DNA of 5,521 nt, from NCBI GenBank assembly GCA_029942205.1, contig JAOZTL010000241.1:1-5521 (forward strand). The letters are read 5' to 3'. The position numbers and the translations under genes are program-made. This DNA comes from Bacteroidales bacterium. GTDB taxonomy: Bacteria; Bacteroidota; Bacteroidia; Bacteroidales; JAOZTL01. Below the pieces are notes generated by a model, which did no database searches, was not told the origin of the DNA, and saw nothing but the letters and a program-made list of their open reading frames with translations. This document shows, one piece after another, positions 5,351 to 5,521 of this stretch. The first letter of the stretch is position 1, and every line of letters begins with the position of its first letter.

Positions 5351-5521
5351 AGATTCGGTTTTCTAAATGTGGAGAAGTCAGCCGATATTAGAACAACTCG
5401 TTGAAGGACTTACGTTGTATTGTTCCAGTATGATATGAAGGCAAAAACGTAATAATTTTCTAGCCTGCCGTATACGAGAACCGTACGTACGGTGGTGTGA
5501 GAGGTGTACTGGCTACCATTT
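5351..5521 (+). mobile_element. 3' part of a group II intron, 5'-truncated remnant (continues beyond window)
   Basis: The segment ends in a domain V hairpin followed by TGTGAGAGG and the beginning of what should be domain VI, the order found at the 3' end of bacterial group II introns. The stretch from about 5361 to 5464 resembles the domain IV remainder that normally follows the reverse transcriptase gene. On the plus strand the reverse transcriptase and domains I-III should lie upstream, but that space holds the ABM-domain gene on the other strand, and no reverse transcriptase coding remnant is visible. The copy is therefore probably 5'-truncated and immobile by itself. The left boundary cannot be fixed from sequence alone, and the 3' splice site lies outside the window. 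Confidence 0.62.
5465..5495 (+). ncRNA. Group II intron domain V
   Basis: CTGCCGTA (5465-5472) pairs with TACGGTGG (5488-5495), an 8-bp lower stem with two G-U pairs. The two-base CG bulge (5486-5487) and the short upper stem TACG/CGTA (5473-5476 and 5482-5485) with an AGAAC loop reproduce the domain V fold at 31 nt, slightly shorter than the classic 34. In this register the catalytic-triad position reads UGC where AGC or CGC is usual, which may be a lineage variant or decay. Confidence 0.68.

Noticed and set aside
4943..5521. Idea that the ABM gene is cargo inside the group II intron
   Set aside because: Intron domains I-III would have to lie left of the ABM gene, but 4744-4942 holds only the sRNA/terminator segment and AT-rich spacer.

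Overview
The window looks like an ordinary chromosomal segment from a member of the Bacteroidota, most likely a Flavobacteriia-type bacterium. This rests on the AT-rich DNA, a secreted protein built from SprB repeats (a family typical of gliding or T9SS-bearing Bacteroidota), a promoter matching the Bacteroidota consensus TTTG-N~20-TAnnTTTG, weak or absent Shine-Dalgarno sites, and the order rbfA followed by a LolC/LolE-type permease. Genus cannot be decided from this sequence.

Layout. Positions 1-1745 carry a tightly packed minus-strand operon, read right to left: rbfA (30S maturation factor), 6 bp, an FtsX/LolE-family permease with a TTG start, 10 bp, then the first 57 codons of a polysaccharide flippase with a GTG start that runs off the window. 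Positions 1746-2136 form a 391-bp divergent, very AT-rich intergenic region holding several short direct repeats and palindromes but no clean promoter. Positions 2137-4743 (plus strand) encode an 868-residue exported protein: signal peptide, a roughly 240-residue N-terminal domain, and eight consecutive SprB repeats of 71-78 residues that run to the last residue. No T9SS C-terminal sorting domain is visible.

Positions 4744-4942 separate this gene from a convergent gene. They contain a strong Bacteroidota promoter and, about 70 bp further on, a strong intrinsic terminator in the same orientation, with a second hairpin between them and no substantial ORF. This is the architecture of a small RNA of about 95 nt sitting in the 3' UTR of the SprB-repeat gene, and is the most interesting unexplained signal here. 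Positions 4943-5248 (minus) encode a 101-residue ABM-type dimeric alpha/beta-barrel protein. The right end (about 5351-5521, plus strand) carries the 3' part of a group II intron, with domain V at 5465-5495. No reverse transcriptase gene lies upstream of it in the window, so it looks like a 5'-truncated remnant.

The genes do not form a single pathway. The left operon links ribosome maturation to envelope functions (a lipoprotein-type permease and glycan export), and the SprB-repeat protein is probably an envelope or surface adhesin-like protein. I see no multi-gene defence or biosynthetic system in the window.
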